Shown: in pieces, positions 1-7,640 of the stretch
How the letters are laid out: each line of letters opens with the position of its first letter
How positions within the stretch are numbered: position 1 is the stretch's first letter
Source: Cryomorphaceae bacterium
GTDB lineage: Bacteria; Bacteroidota; Bacteroidia; Flavobacteriales; Schleiferiaceae
Assembly: GCA_003445735.1 (NCBI GenBank)
Contig: DMCR01000036.1
Coordinates: 2,722 to 14,578 of the forward strand
Length of the DNA: 11,857 bases
Direction: 5' to 3'
Made by a program: the position numbers and the translations under genes
The notes under the pieces: model-generated
Databases searched by the model: none
What the model was told of the DNA's origin: nothing
Seen by the model: only the letters and a program-made list of their open reading frames with translations

Positions 1-956
1 CTTTCCACAACTTCTAGATCAGCCTTGGCTTTGAGTTCGGGCATGTCGCTCAGGCTCATCTCAAAAGGGTCGTAGTCCCTTTCTTCTGGCGCCTCTTTAT
101 CCTCCGCCCTCAGTGTATCTACTTCTTCGATTTCTAATGAGAACCCATCACCCTCAACATCATCCAAACTAAAGGTGGTTTCTTCATCCTCAATAGGAGC
201 ATCCATAGCTTCAGGCATAACGGGTGCTGTCTGCGCCTCCACCATTCCGTGATTGTTTTCGCGGGCTGTAGGTGCTGGAGCATCGAATGGCGTTTCTTCC
301 TCCTCTTGAGTGTCCAATTCCATGCTTGCCTCCCCATCATTTTCATCATCGACGAAGGTGAGTTCTATCTCTTCCTCTTCCGGCTCATGAGCGGTAGAAA
401 ATAGGTCCCAGCCACCCTCAAGTGCTTGCCCGGTCGCACCCTCTGTTTCCTCTATTTCTTCAGTAACAGGCAAGACACTAGCTTCTTCGGCAGAAACGAT
501 GCTTTCGCGTGCTTCTTCATCCTCCTCCTCAAGGTCCCATTCCAGCACGTGTACCGTAGGTTCCTCATCAAGATTAGTGTCCGATTCTATGGTTCCTTCA
601 AAACGCTCTTCGTGATTTTCTTCCGGCATTTGAGGGAATCCTATCATAGGATCTTCCTCTTCTTCAGTAATCACTTCAGAAATTTCTTTTGATTCGATTG
701 CAGCCTCCATTTTGAGCTCGTCCTCGTCTTCTAAGGCACCCTCCATCTCCGGCTCCACATCTGTTCTAGGCGCGGGCATAGAAACTTCTTCCTCATCAGC
801 TTCACCGAGATCCATCACAACGCGTTCGCTTGAATCGGCGATGGGTTCAGGAGCTTCTTCGATTGATTCTTGAGTCGCGATTACCTCTTGGTTCTGTACC
901 TGAGATTCCTGGGTATCAAGATCGTATTTCACAACCTCAACTTTATCCGTTGGTAG
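1..956 (-). other. Acidic, probably disordered C-terminal linker of FtsZ
   Basis: Codons 330-647 of ftsZ encode a segment with about one third Asp plus Glu (my hand count is about 112 of 318 residues), few basic residues, many Pro/Ala/Thr/Ser and several runs of three or four Glu. On the plus strand this appears as repeated ctt/ctc/tcc pyrimidine tracts. Short hydrophobic islands followed by acidic runs recur, for example around residues 375-386 (VVMDL then acidic), 469-477 (WDL then acidic) and 512-514 (WDL). In FtsZ generally, the linker between the GTPase core and the C-terminal peptide is flexible and variable. Disorder here is inferred from composition only. Confidence 0.85.
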
Positions 957-1943
957 CACGCGAGTGCCTGTTGGGAATCCTGTGGCGATGATAGTACAAG
1001 TGATTTTAGACCCTTCTTCTTTTGCAGCACCTATACCCATGATAACGTTTGCATTACCACCTGCTTCGCGCTGAATGTGATTCGTGATTTCGCCTATTTC
1101 ATCAATAGTTACTTCGTGCTCTCCACTTGCTGAAGTGAGGAGAAGCAAGACGTTTTGCGCGCCTTTGATTTGATTATCGTTCAGGAGTGGTGAATCCAGT
1201 GCTGCGCTGATGGCATGCTCTGCACGATTACTTCCAGTCCCTTCACCGGTTCCAAACAATGCGCTGCCGCTGTTTTCTAAAACTGTTTTGGCATCGCGCA
1301 AGTCGATGTTTTGGGTGTAGTGGTTGGTAATCACCTCGGCAATTCCCTTTGCCGCACCAGCCAACACTTCGTCTGCTTTTTCAAAGGCATTGCGAAAACC
1401 AAGGTCGCCATATACTTGGCGAAGTTTATCATTGTTAATGACAATCAAGCTGTCCACCACTTCTCGCATGGCCGAGATGCCTTTCTCAGCTTGCGCTTTA
1501 CGGATCTTTCCTTCGAAAGCAAAAGGAGAGGTTACTATACCTACGGTTAGAATATCCATTTCTCGGGCGGCTTTGGCAATAATTGGTGCTGCTCCAGTTC
1601 CCGTACCGCCACCCATCCCGGCTGTGACGAAACACATCTTGGTACCAGTCTCGAGCATATTTTGAATTTCACCAATGCTTTCTTCTGCTGCCTGGCGACC
1701 TATTTCTGGATCTGCACCGGCACCCAGGCCCTCTGTCAATGAGGCGCCGAGCTGGACTTTGTTGGCTACGGGGCTATGATAAAGGGCTTGCGCGTCGGTA
1801 TTACAGACCATGAAATCCACGCCGTTTACGCCAACATTCTTCATATGGTTCACCGCATTAGATCCACCGCCGCCTACTCCGATGACCTTAATCACCGAAC
1901 TTCGGTTTTTGGGGAGGTTGAATTGTAATCCGTCGTCCATCAT
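1..1943 (-). CDS. ftsZ: Cell division protein FtsZ (3' end outside the window)
   Basis: Tubulin-like GTPase that polymerises into the Z ring at mid-cell and recruits the divisome. Read on the minus strand from ATG at 1943, the frame is open for 647 codons to the window edge without a stop. An N-terminal GGGGSN nucleotide-binding loop lies at residues 24-29, the tubulin signature GGGTGTG at 111-117, and the synergy-loop motif NIDLRD, which completes the GTPase site of the neighbouring subunit, at 212-217. The globular core ends near residue 325. All that follows is a low-complexity acidic tail, and the conserved C-terminal peptide that should bind FtsA lies beyond the window. The start is a double ATG (1943 and 1940), one base after the ftsA stop; either could be used. 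Long FtsZ linkers are known in Flavobacteriia, so length alone is not anomalous. Identity is certain; the true C-terminus is unknown. Confidence 0.97.
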   Translation of the reverse strand, partial: MMDDGLQFNLPKNRSSVIKVIGVGGGGSNAVNHMKNVGVNGVDFMVCNTDAQALYHSPVANKVQLGASLTEGLGAGADPEIGRQAAEESIGEIQNMLETGTKMCFVTAGMGGGTGTGAAPIIAKAAREMDILTVGIVTSPFAFEGKIRKAQAEKGISAMREVVDSLIVINNDKLRQVYGDLGFRNAFEKADEVLAGAAKGIAEVITNHYTQNIDLRDAKTVLENSGSALFGTGEGTGSNRAEHAISAALDSPLLNDNQIKGAQNVLLLLTSASGEHEVTIDEIGEITNHIQREAGGNANVIMGIGAAKEEGSKITCTIIATGFPTGTRVLPTDKVEVVKYDLDTQESQVQNQEVIATQESIEEAPEPIADSSERVVMDLGEADEEEVSMPAPRTDVEPEMEGALEDEDELKMEAAIESKEISEVITEEEEDPMIGFPQMPEENHEERFEGTIESDTNLDEEPTVHVLEWDLEEEDEEARESIVSAEEASVLPVTEEIEETEGATGQALEGGWDLFSTAHEPEEEEIELTFVDDENDGEASMELDTQEEEETPFDAPAPTARENNHGMVEAQTAPVMPEAMDAPIEDEETTFSLDDVEGDGFSLEIEEVDTLRAEDKEAPEERDYDPFEMSLSDMPELKAKADLEVVE

Positions 1944-1944
1944 A

Positions 1945-3309
1945 TCATTCTACGTCTTCGTCGTTTTCTAACCAATCTTTAATGTTTGTTATAAAGCCTT
2001 TCCAGAAAGGGTCCTTGCGCGGAGGTGCCTTGGTACTTCCGGTTTGTGTTGGCGATCCTTCCTCTTCTTGTACTTCTTGTGCTTCCGCTTCAGCCTCTAC
2101 AAAAGGGGCATCTGTTTCAGTGGGGTCATACGCCATGGTATGTGGCGTCGTTTCCAAAGCCATGGACAGCAATCCGATAGAGGTGGCATAAACTGGGCTG
2201 GCCAATTCCTTCGCATACCCGCCGGCTAAATGCTCATTTGGATAACCAATACGAGTAGGCATGCCGGTAATGTATTCAACCAATTGGCCCATATGCTTTA
2301 ATTGGGATCCACCTCCAGTCAAAACAATACCTGCAATCAATCGCTTACGTGGATCGTTCTGTTGGTAGTTGCGGATCTCAGCAATGACACTTTCCATAAT
2401 CTCGCGCACACGCGCATTGATAATCTTTGAAAGTGTCTTCAAGCTGATCTCCTTCGGTGGTCTTCCACGAAGCCCGGGAATGCTCACTATTTCGTTCTCT
2501 TTATTTTCTCCTGGCCACGCGGAACCAAATTTTACTTTTAGGGTCTCTGCCTGTTTCTCAATAATCTCACAGCCCTCCTTAATATCCTCTGTGATGACTT
2601 TTCCGCCGAACGGAATGACGGCAGTATGTCGGATGATGCTGTCCTTGAAAATGGCGATGTCTGTTGTACCGCCACCGATGTCGACAAGTACTACGCCTGC
2701 GTCTTTTTCTTCTTCTGCCAACACAGCGGCAGACGAGGCAAGGGGCTCTAAAGTAATATCACCCACTTTGAGTTCGCTCTGCTCGACACAGCGCGCAATG
2801 TTCTTGATTGAGGCAATTTGTCCTACGACAATATGGAAGTTTGCCTCCAAGCGCGAGCCGTACATCCCTTGTGGGTTGATGATGTTGCTATCGCCATCTA
2901 CTCGATATTCCTGAGGAAGGGCATGAAGGATTTGCTCCCCAGGCATCATCACGAGGTTATCCACGTTTTTGGCCAATTTATCCAAATCCGTCACATTAAT
3001 AATAGCCTCTGCGTCCTCACGCATGATATAGTCGCTGTGCTGCATCGAACGGATGTGCTGTCCAGCGATACCCACCATCACTTCGGTTATTTTGAGCCCA
3101 GAGTTTTCTTCCGCCATTTTGATAGCTGCTTGAATACTCTCAATGGTCAAGGTGATATTGGCGACAACACCGCGTTGCACGCCCAAACTTTTGCTTTTTC
3201 CGATGCCAAGAACTTCTATTTTTCTATGCTCGTTCATGCGGCCGACTACGGCCACAATTTTGGTGGTACCGATGTCCAATCCTACGGCAAGTGGGGCTTG
3301 TTGTGTCAT
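1945..3309 (-). CDS. ftsA: Cell division protein FtsA
   Basis: Actin-fold ATPase of 454 residues that anchors FtsZ filaments to the inner face of the cytoplasmic membrane. The phosphate-1 loop GLDIGTTK is at residues 10-17, the phosphate-2 loop VDIGGGTTD at 209-217 and the adenosine motif LTGGGSQL at 330-337. Residues 24-200 contain the FtsA-specific 1C subdomain region. The actin core is followed by an acidic, Pro/Thr-rich linker (about 400-430) and a C-terminal stretch (about 433-449, PFWKGF...IKDWLEN) that looks like the amphipathic membrane-targeting helix, with Trp and Phe on one face. Unusually, the protein does not stop at the helix but ends in the acidic DEDVE. The ATG overlaps the ftsQ stop (ATGA, 3306-3309), and the TGA is one base before ftsZ, so FtsA and FtsZ are probably co-translated. 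Confidence 0.96.
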   Translation of the reverse strand: MTQQAPLAVGLDIGTTKIVAVVGRMNEHRKIEVLGIGKSKSLGVQRGVVANITLTIESIQAAIKMAEENSGLKITEVMVGIAGQHIRSMQHSDYIMREDAEAIINVTDLDKLAKNVDNLVMMPGEQILHALPQEYRVDGDSNIINPQGMYGSRLEANFHIVVGQIASIKNIARCVEQSELKVGDITLEPLASSAAVLAEEEKDAGVVLVDIGGGTTDIAIFKDSIIRHTAVIPFGGKVITEDIKEGCEIIEKQAETLKVKFGSAWPGENKENEIVSIPGLRGRPPKEISLKTLSKIINARVREIMESVIAEIRNYQQNDPRKRLIAGIVLTGGGSQLKHMGQLVEYITGMPTRIGYPNEHLAGGYAKELASPVYATSIGLLSMALETTPHTMAYDPTETDAPFVEAEAEAQEVQEEEGSPTQTGSTKAPPRKDPFWKGFITNIKDWLENDEDVE

Positions 3310-4034
3310 TGTACAGTGGTTACTACTTGGTTTTTAAATCGCAAATCGAGGTGGCGCAGAGGGCCCAGTTCTTCATCACTTTTCGCAGCGTAGAAGGCAG
3401 CCAATTTGGCTAGATCTTTTACCAATCGTTCGTCTCTGTTACTTGTTATGCTGTGTCCGGCACCACGTGGTGTGATACTGATTTGGTCTTGTTCAAAGTG
3501 AATCTGTGCGAGCCCGGCTAAATCATAGCATTTTGAGGCTTCGATGATATCTAGGGTTTGGGCGGCTTGTGCAGCTTCGGCACTATCACGCAGTCCCGTG
3601 CATATCATGAGGTCTATTTGTGCAGATATTGGCGCTGGCAAAACAGCCCCTCCTTGGGTGAGGAGGTATTTGGATTGCTCCATAAAAACCTTGGCTCTCG
3701 CCTGTGTTGCGCGCAATTCCACGACCAATGTCCTGTTTAAATTCCAATATACTTGTGCTTCGGCCACGAATGGCAGGGCTTCTAAAGAGGTTTCTAACAA
3801 ATGCAAGTCCATCCTTATGACAGCACTATCGGCTTGGGAGGTCAAGAATTCTTGTACGGTTTTCTTTGCGGCCAATTCATCTACAATCCTCTGATTTTCA
3901 GGGTATTCAAAGTAAATTTCATGATCTCTTATCGTCCAGAGATGTGCGTTTAATTGTGTCCCAATAAAGACCCAAATAATCAAGCCAAGTCCGATGATGA
4001 TACTGATCCGCTGTAAAATTCTCACTTTTCTCAT
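3306..4034 (-). CDS. ftsQ: Cell division protein FtsQ
   Basis: Bitopic divisome scaffold protein of 242 residues. A short basic N-terminus (MRKVRILQR) precedes a single membrane segment at about residues 10-27, placing the remainder in the periplasm. Residues about 36-113 match a POTRA-like region, with the usual 'LPFVAEAQVYWNLNRTLVV' type of strand-turn-strand pattern near 87-105. A GGxxLP turn follows at 128-132, and the end (HLDLRFKNQVV, 228-238) resembles the last strand of FtsQ beta domains. FtsQ sequences are poorly conserved, so the call rests as much on position (between murC and ftsA) as on these features. It begins inside the murC stop (ATGA at 4031-4034) and ends inside the ftsA start (ATGA at 3306-3309). 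Confidence 0.88.
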   Translation of the reverse strand: MRKVRILQRISIIIGLGLIIWVFIGTQLNAHLWTIRDHEIYFEYPENQRIVDELAAKKTVQEFLTSQADSAVIRMDLHLLETSLEALPFVAEAQVYWNLNRTLVVELRATQARAKVFMEQSKYLLTQGGAVLPAPISAQIDLMICTGLRDSAEAAQAAQTLDIIEASKCYDLAGLAQIHFEQDQISITPRGAGHSITSNRDERLVKDLAKLAAFYAAKSDEELGPLRHLDLRFKNQVVTTVQ

Positions 4035-5335
4035 GCGAATTTGGCTTTGATTTTGGGAACAAGGTCGCCGATATCTCCAGCGCCAACGATCAATACCACA
4101 TCTGGCTGAGCAGCTTTTATGGCTGTAACGAGCTCCTCTTTTTCTACAACTCTGGCATTATTCATCTTTGCAGCAAGAGCGTCTGAGGTTATGCCTTCAA
4201 TAGGCAATTCTCGGGCTGGGTAAATGGGCAGTAAAAGGACTTGGCTGGCACGGTTTAGTGATGCTGCAAGTTCATCCATGAAATCCCTTGTTCTACTGAA
4301 TAAATGTGGTTGGAAACAGAGGCAAATCTTTTCGTTCGGATATAGTGCTTCTACACTTCCTATGAGTGCATTGATCTCGGTGGGGTGATGAGCATAATCT
4401 TCAATCAAGGCAATGGGTTCGTACAAGTGGTACTCAAACCGACGTTGAATGCCTGAGAAGCTTTCAATGGCTTGGCCTATGATTCCCAACGGAACTCCGG
4501 TAAAATGAGCCAGTGAGGCTGCCAAAACTGCATTCGATACATTATGATGTCCGGGCATGTGCAAGGCGGTTTGTACCGACTCACCAGCGAGGTTAAGGAT
4601 GAAGTGGAAGGCCCCGTTTTCTGGATGGACTTCACTGGCCCAAGCATGGCTGCCTGCGGTACCGATGGCGGTGGTGTTTTCCAATCCGGTTGCGGTGAAG
4701 ACGGATGAGGAAACTTGGTTCCTAAACGCAGCGAACGCTTCCGCCAATGCCTCTTCATGTCCATAAATGTCTAAATGGTCGGCATCTATGGTGGTGATGC
4801 CCGCGGCTTCTGGTTGCAAGTGTAAGAAGGAGCGGTCGAACTCGTCGGCTTCCACCACGACCCAAGGGCCATTGCCTAGCCTGTAATTTGTTTTTGTGCC
4901 GGACATGATGCCTCCTATGAAGGCCGTTGGGTCTTGGCCGGCCTCCGTGAGGATGTGGGTGAGTAAGGCCGAGGTACTGGTTTTTCCGTGTGTTCCTGCC
5001 ACCGCCAAACATCGCTTTTCGTTGACAATACCTGCTAAAGCGCGGGCTCGTTTGATGGGCGCGTAGGGTGCAAAGAAGGACATCCACGTATTAGATTCTG
5101 GAATCGCAGGTGTATATACTACTGTGGTATCTTTTGGTGCCCAGCCCGGGTAGCTATCAATATTTTCCTCGTAGGTAATGATGGCGCCCTCGGATTCTAA
5201 CAAGGCAGTAAGTTCTGTGCGCACCTTATCATAGCCGAAAACGGGTTTGCCTTGGAGCAGGCAATGGCGCGCTAGGGCGCTCATGCCAATGCCTCCAATA
5301 CCAATGAAGACCATATGTGAGTTCAAGGTCATCAT
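4031..5335 (-). CDS. murC: UDP-N-acetylmuramate--L-alanine ligase MurC
   Basis: Cytoplasmic ATP-dependent ligase of 434 residues that adds L-Ala to UDP-MurNAc, the first step of stem peptide assembly. The N-terminal Rossmann domain has GIGGIGMS at residues 12-19. The ATP P-loop is GTHGKTS at 114-120, with His in place of the Asn seen in MurD and MurE, as is typical of MurC. Further Mur ligase motifs are EADEFDRSF at 162-170 and DADHLDIYG at 184-192. GHHNVSNA, RRFEYH and EDYAHHPTEI follow in order and mark the central and C-terminal domains. It is shorter than the E. coli enzyme (about 490) but all motifs are present. The start is a double ATG (first at 5335) inside the murG stop (ATGA), and the stop overlaps the ftsQ start. 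Confidence 0.97.
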   Translation of the reverse strand: MMTLNSHMVFIGIGGIGMSALARHCLLQGKPVFGYDKVRTELTALLESEGAIITYEENIDSYPGWAPKDTTVVYTPAIPESNTWMSFFAPYAPIKRARALAGIVNEKRCLAVAGTHGKTSTSALLTHILTEAGQDPTAFIGGIMSGTKTNYRLGNGPWVVVEADEFDRSFLHLQPEAAGITTIDADHLDIYGHEEALAEAFAAFRNQVSSSVFTATGLENTTAIGTAGSHAWASEVHPENGAFHFILNLAGESVQTALHMPGHHNVSNAVLAASLAHFTGVPLGIIGQAIESFSGIQRRFEYHLYEPIALIEDYAHHPTEINALIGSVEALYPNEKICLCFQPHLFSRTRDFMDELAASLNRASQVLLLPIYPARELPIEGITSDALAAKMNNARVVEKEELVTAIKAAQPDVVLIVGAGDIGDLVPKIKAKFA

Positions 5336-6417
5336 TTCATTAATGCTTCGATGTGATTCACAATATCTTCCGTAGCGCGGGGGAGGGCTAATTTTTTGAT
5401 GTTTTCACCCATAATGTCCCGGCGCGCTTTATTTTTTGCCAGTTCAGCTAATTCTATTTCAAATCGCTGCGTTAATTCTTTTTCAGGGATCAAGACTGCC
5501 GCACCTTTGTCGCTCAAGGCACGGGCGTTATGTGTTTGATGATCTTCCGCCACATTTGGGCTAGGGATCAGTACGCTGGCCTTACCCACCAAGCACAACT
5601 CACTTAAGGTTCCAGCTCCGGCACGGCTCACAATCGCATCAGCTGCTGCGTAGGCCGTGGCGATATCATCTATGAACGCCTGAATATGGGTTTGTGATGT
5701 GGCCATCGGTGTATATTCCTCTTCATAGAGCTTGCCACACTGCCAAAGGATTTGCCAACCCTGTGCGTTGAGTGCCGCCATGTGGGCCGCCATTTGAACA
5801 TTCATGGCACGTGCCCCAAGGCTGCCGCCTAAAACTAAAAGCACCATTTTACTGGCGTCGAAGCCAAGTGCTTTTTTACTCTCAGAAGCGTCCGGAAGCG
5901 CATCGACGAAGACCTTACGAATAGGGTTTCCGGTCAGGTGTACTTTTCCGGCGGGGAAGAACCGCGCTGCATTTTTATAGGCCGTACATACTACAGATGC
6001 TTTGGCGCCTAGACGAATATTGGTGATGCCCGCATATGAATTCTGCTCCTGTACTAAGGTCGGAATGCCCATGCGTTGTGCCATAAACAAAGCAGGGCCA
6101 CTGGCGTATCCGCCAGTGCCGACGACCACGCTGGGTTTGAGTTTTCTGATGATGGATCGGCAGCGCCATAAGGCATAAATGAGCTTGAAGGGTACGTTCC
6201 AACTCTTCCAAGGTTTTTTTCTATTGATTCCCGCAATAGGCACTCCAAGAATGGGGAATCCGGCCGCTGGGACTCGGTCCATTTCCATTTTACCGCTGGC
6301 ACCAATGAATTGAATGTTTGCCTCAGGAAAGCGCTGCTGTAATTCCCAGGCTATACTTAGTGCAGGGAAGATATGTCCCCCAGTTCCGCCGCCGCTTATA
6401 ATGAAGGTCTTGCTCAT
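5332..6417 (-). CDS. murG: Lipid II synthase MurG (UDP-GlcNAc transferase)
   Basis: Membrane-associated GT28-family glycosyltransferase of 361 residues that transfers GlcNAc from UDP-GlcNAc to lipid I on the cytoplasmic face, making lipid II. Glycine-rich loops expected to contact lipid I and phosphates are GGGTGGHIFPA (residues 9-19) and VVVGTGGYASGP (97-108). The C-domain carries GGSLGAR (197-203), the nucleotide-sugar motif SRAGAGTLSE (264-273) and EDHQTHNA (291-298). A basic, aromatic patch near residues 66-91 (NRKKPWKSW and following) fits the membrane-facing surface known in the family. ATG at 6417 overlaps the ftsW stop (ATGA), and TGA at 5332 overlaps the murC start. Length and motif order are normal. 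Confidence 0.97.
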   Translation of the reverse strand: MSKTFIISGGGTGGHIFPALSIAWELQQRFPEANIQFIGASGKMEMDRVPAAGFPILGVPIAGINRKKPWKSWNVPFKLIYALWRCRSIIRKLKPSVVVGTGGYASGPALFMAQRMGIPTLVQEQNSYAGITNIRLGAKASVVCTAYKNAARFFPAGKVHLTGNPIRKVFVDALPDASESKKALGFDASKMVLLVLGGSLGARAMNVQMAAHMAALNAQGWQILWQCGKLYEEEYTPMATSQTHIQAFIDDIATAYAAADAIVSRAGAGTLSELCLVGKASVLIPSPNVAEDHQTHNARALSDKGAAVLIPEKELTQRFEIELAELAKNKARRDIMGENIKKLALPRATEDIVNHIEALMK

Positions 6418-7640
6418 ACGTTCAAGGGAGTTATGGGTTGATTCTCTTCCAATTCTTGGGCGTTCTCACCGACAATTCTTGCTACATCGGTATGACTCAC
6501 ACTCAAGATGATGCCGAGGGCGATACAGGTCATCCAAATAGAAGAACCTCCGGCGCTCAAAAACGGCAAAGTCTGGCCGGTTACCGGCATCAAATTCGTC
6601 GCGACACTCATGTTGACCAATGTTTGAAGAATCATGCCCGAAGCGGCGGCAAGTACGAGCAGTGTCCCAAATTTGGTATGTGCTTTCCTCGCTATGCGCA
6701 ACATCCTTCGGAACAGTGCGGCGTAGATCAATATGATGAAACTTGCGCCAAAGAGGCCATATTCTTCGGTGATGATGGCGAATACGAAATCGCTATTACT
6801 TTGCGGCAGGAAGTTCTTTTGCACACTCTTCCCTGGACCTTTGCCAAAAACTTGTCCTTCCGCAATGGCCATCTTGGCCAAATCTGTTTGGTACGACGCA
6901 TCATCGTCCACATCGTCACTCACGAAATTCACAATCCGGGCTTCCCACGTGCTCACTCGGTTAGAAATATGGGGAAATGCCAGCACTATGAGGATGAAGA
7001 GGGTCAATCCCGCGATAGCAATGCCCATGATCTTACCCAAATTTTTCAAAGGTACTCCGGCCACAGACATGAGGATGACGGACATCAAGAAGATGATCGC
7101 TGTCGTTGAGAAGTCGGCAGGGAGTATAAAGATTAATGTAATGGCGATGGCTCCCAGCGGCCAATACAAGCTTTTGAAAGGTTCTAAATCACGCGGCTTT
7201 GAGAACCATCGGGCCAACCAAACGAGCAACGCCAACGAAGCAAAAGCGGACGTTTGGAAGGTAAAGCCCAGCACGGGAATGCGTACCCAGCGGGAGGCAT
7301 TGGCCCCACCCATCTCCGTGCCCTGTGCTAAGGTCACAATGAGCATGAGAATAGCAAAGGGGAGGATGGCTACAGAGAGCTTACCTATGATTCTAAAGTT
7401 TAATCGGTGTACGGCATACATTAAGACACCACCTAGTACGAGGTGGATCAGATGTTTGGTCAAGAATTTGAACGTATTGCCCCCGCCAAATTTATACGCA
7501 AGCGAACTGCTTGCACTGTAAATAGGCAAGAAACTGATCACCATCAATAGGAGTATTAGCGCCCATAGAAAGCGGTCACCTTTGAGATATTTCTGCAAAA
7601 CGCTCAACGCTACTGGCAGATTATAGGTTGCGGATGGCAT
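6414..7640 (-). CDS. ftsW: Septal peptidoglycan polymerase FtsW (SEDS family)
   Basis: Polytopic membrane glycosyltransferase of 408 residues that polymerises lipid II at the septum together with FtsI. Numbering is from ATG 7640. The first membrane segment starts near residue 24 (LWALILLLMVISFLPIYSASS). GTEMGGANASRWVRIP at 107-122 is the FtsW version of the GA-RW motif. PADFSTTAIIF follows at 174-184. GKGPGKS...FLPQSNSDFVFA (267-288) contains the Asp (D284) matching the catalytic Asp of RodA/FtsW. MPVTGQTLPFLSAGGSS (351-367) is the C-terminal signature. An upstream in-frame ATG at 7694 would add 18 residues, but those lie over the conserved C-terminal motif of murD read in another frame, so I chose 7640. 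That still overlaps murD by 20 bases; TTG at 7607, after the murD stop, is another option. TGA overlaps the murG start. Confidence 0.95.
   Translation of the reverse strand: MPSATYNLPVALSVLQKYLKGDRFLWALILLLMVISFLPIYSASSSLAYKFGGGNTFKFLTKHLIHLVLGGVLMYAVHRLNFRIIGKLSVAILPFAILMLIVTLAQGTEMGGANASRWVRIPVLGFTFQTSAFASLALLVWLARWFSKPRDLEPFKSLYWPLGAIAITLIFILPADFSTTAIIFLMSVILMSVAGVPLKNLGKIMGIAIAGLTLFILIVLAFPHISNRVSTWEARIVNFVSDDVDDDASYQTDLAKMAIAEGQVFGKGPGKSVQKNFLPQSNSDFVFAIITEEYGLFGASFIILIYAALFRRMLRIARKAHTKFGTLLVLAAASGMILQTLVNMSVATNLMPVTGQTLPFLSAGGSSIWMTCIALGIILSVSHTDVARIVGENAQELEENQPITPLNV

Noticed and set aside
520..530. Pyrimidine-rich plus-strand tracts (ctc/ctt repeats) as possible tandem repeats or a regulatory element
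   Set aside because: They are explained by Glu and Asp codons of the FtsZ tail. The spacing is irregular, with no constant repeat unit.
134..692. Small open frames on both strands within the ftsZ tail (minus 134-349, plus 426-692)
   Set aside because: The real ftsZ frame is continuous through this region: I checked codon by codon around 468-539 and at the window edge. The small frames are out-of-frame readings of low-complexity GAA/GAG codons.
1..956. Possible frameshift or fusion at the end of the ftsZ core
   Set aside because: The minus-strand frame set by ATG 1943 reaches position 3 without a stop, and landmarks (P324 at 972-974, V375 at 819-821, W469 at 537-539) fall in the same frame. 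The long tail is therefore genuine coding sequence, not a frameshift product.
2369..3393. Overlapping plus-strand open frames of about 180-190 codons
   Set aside because: They are antisense to ftsA, which has complete family motifs on the minus strand. They have no motif of their own.
6733..7521. Long plus-strand open frame (262 codons), with another of 223 codons at 6438-7109
   Set aside because: Both lie exactly antisense to ftsW, whose membrane-protein codon pattern gives long stop-free shadows. The translations show no recognisable domain and are Ser/Met/Thr/Lys or His-rich, as antisense frames are.
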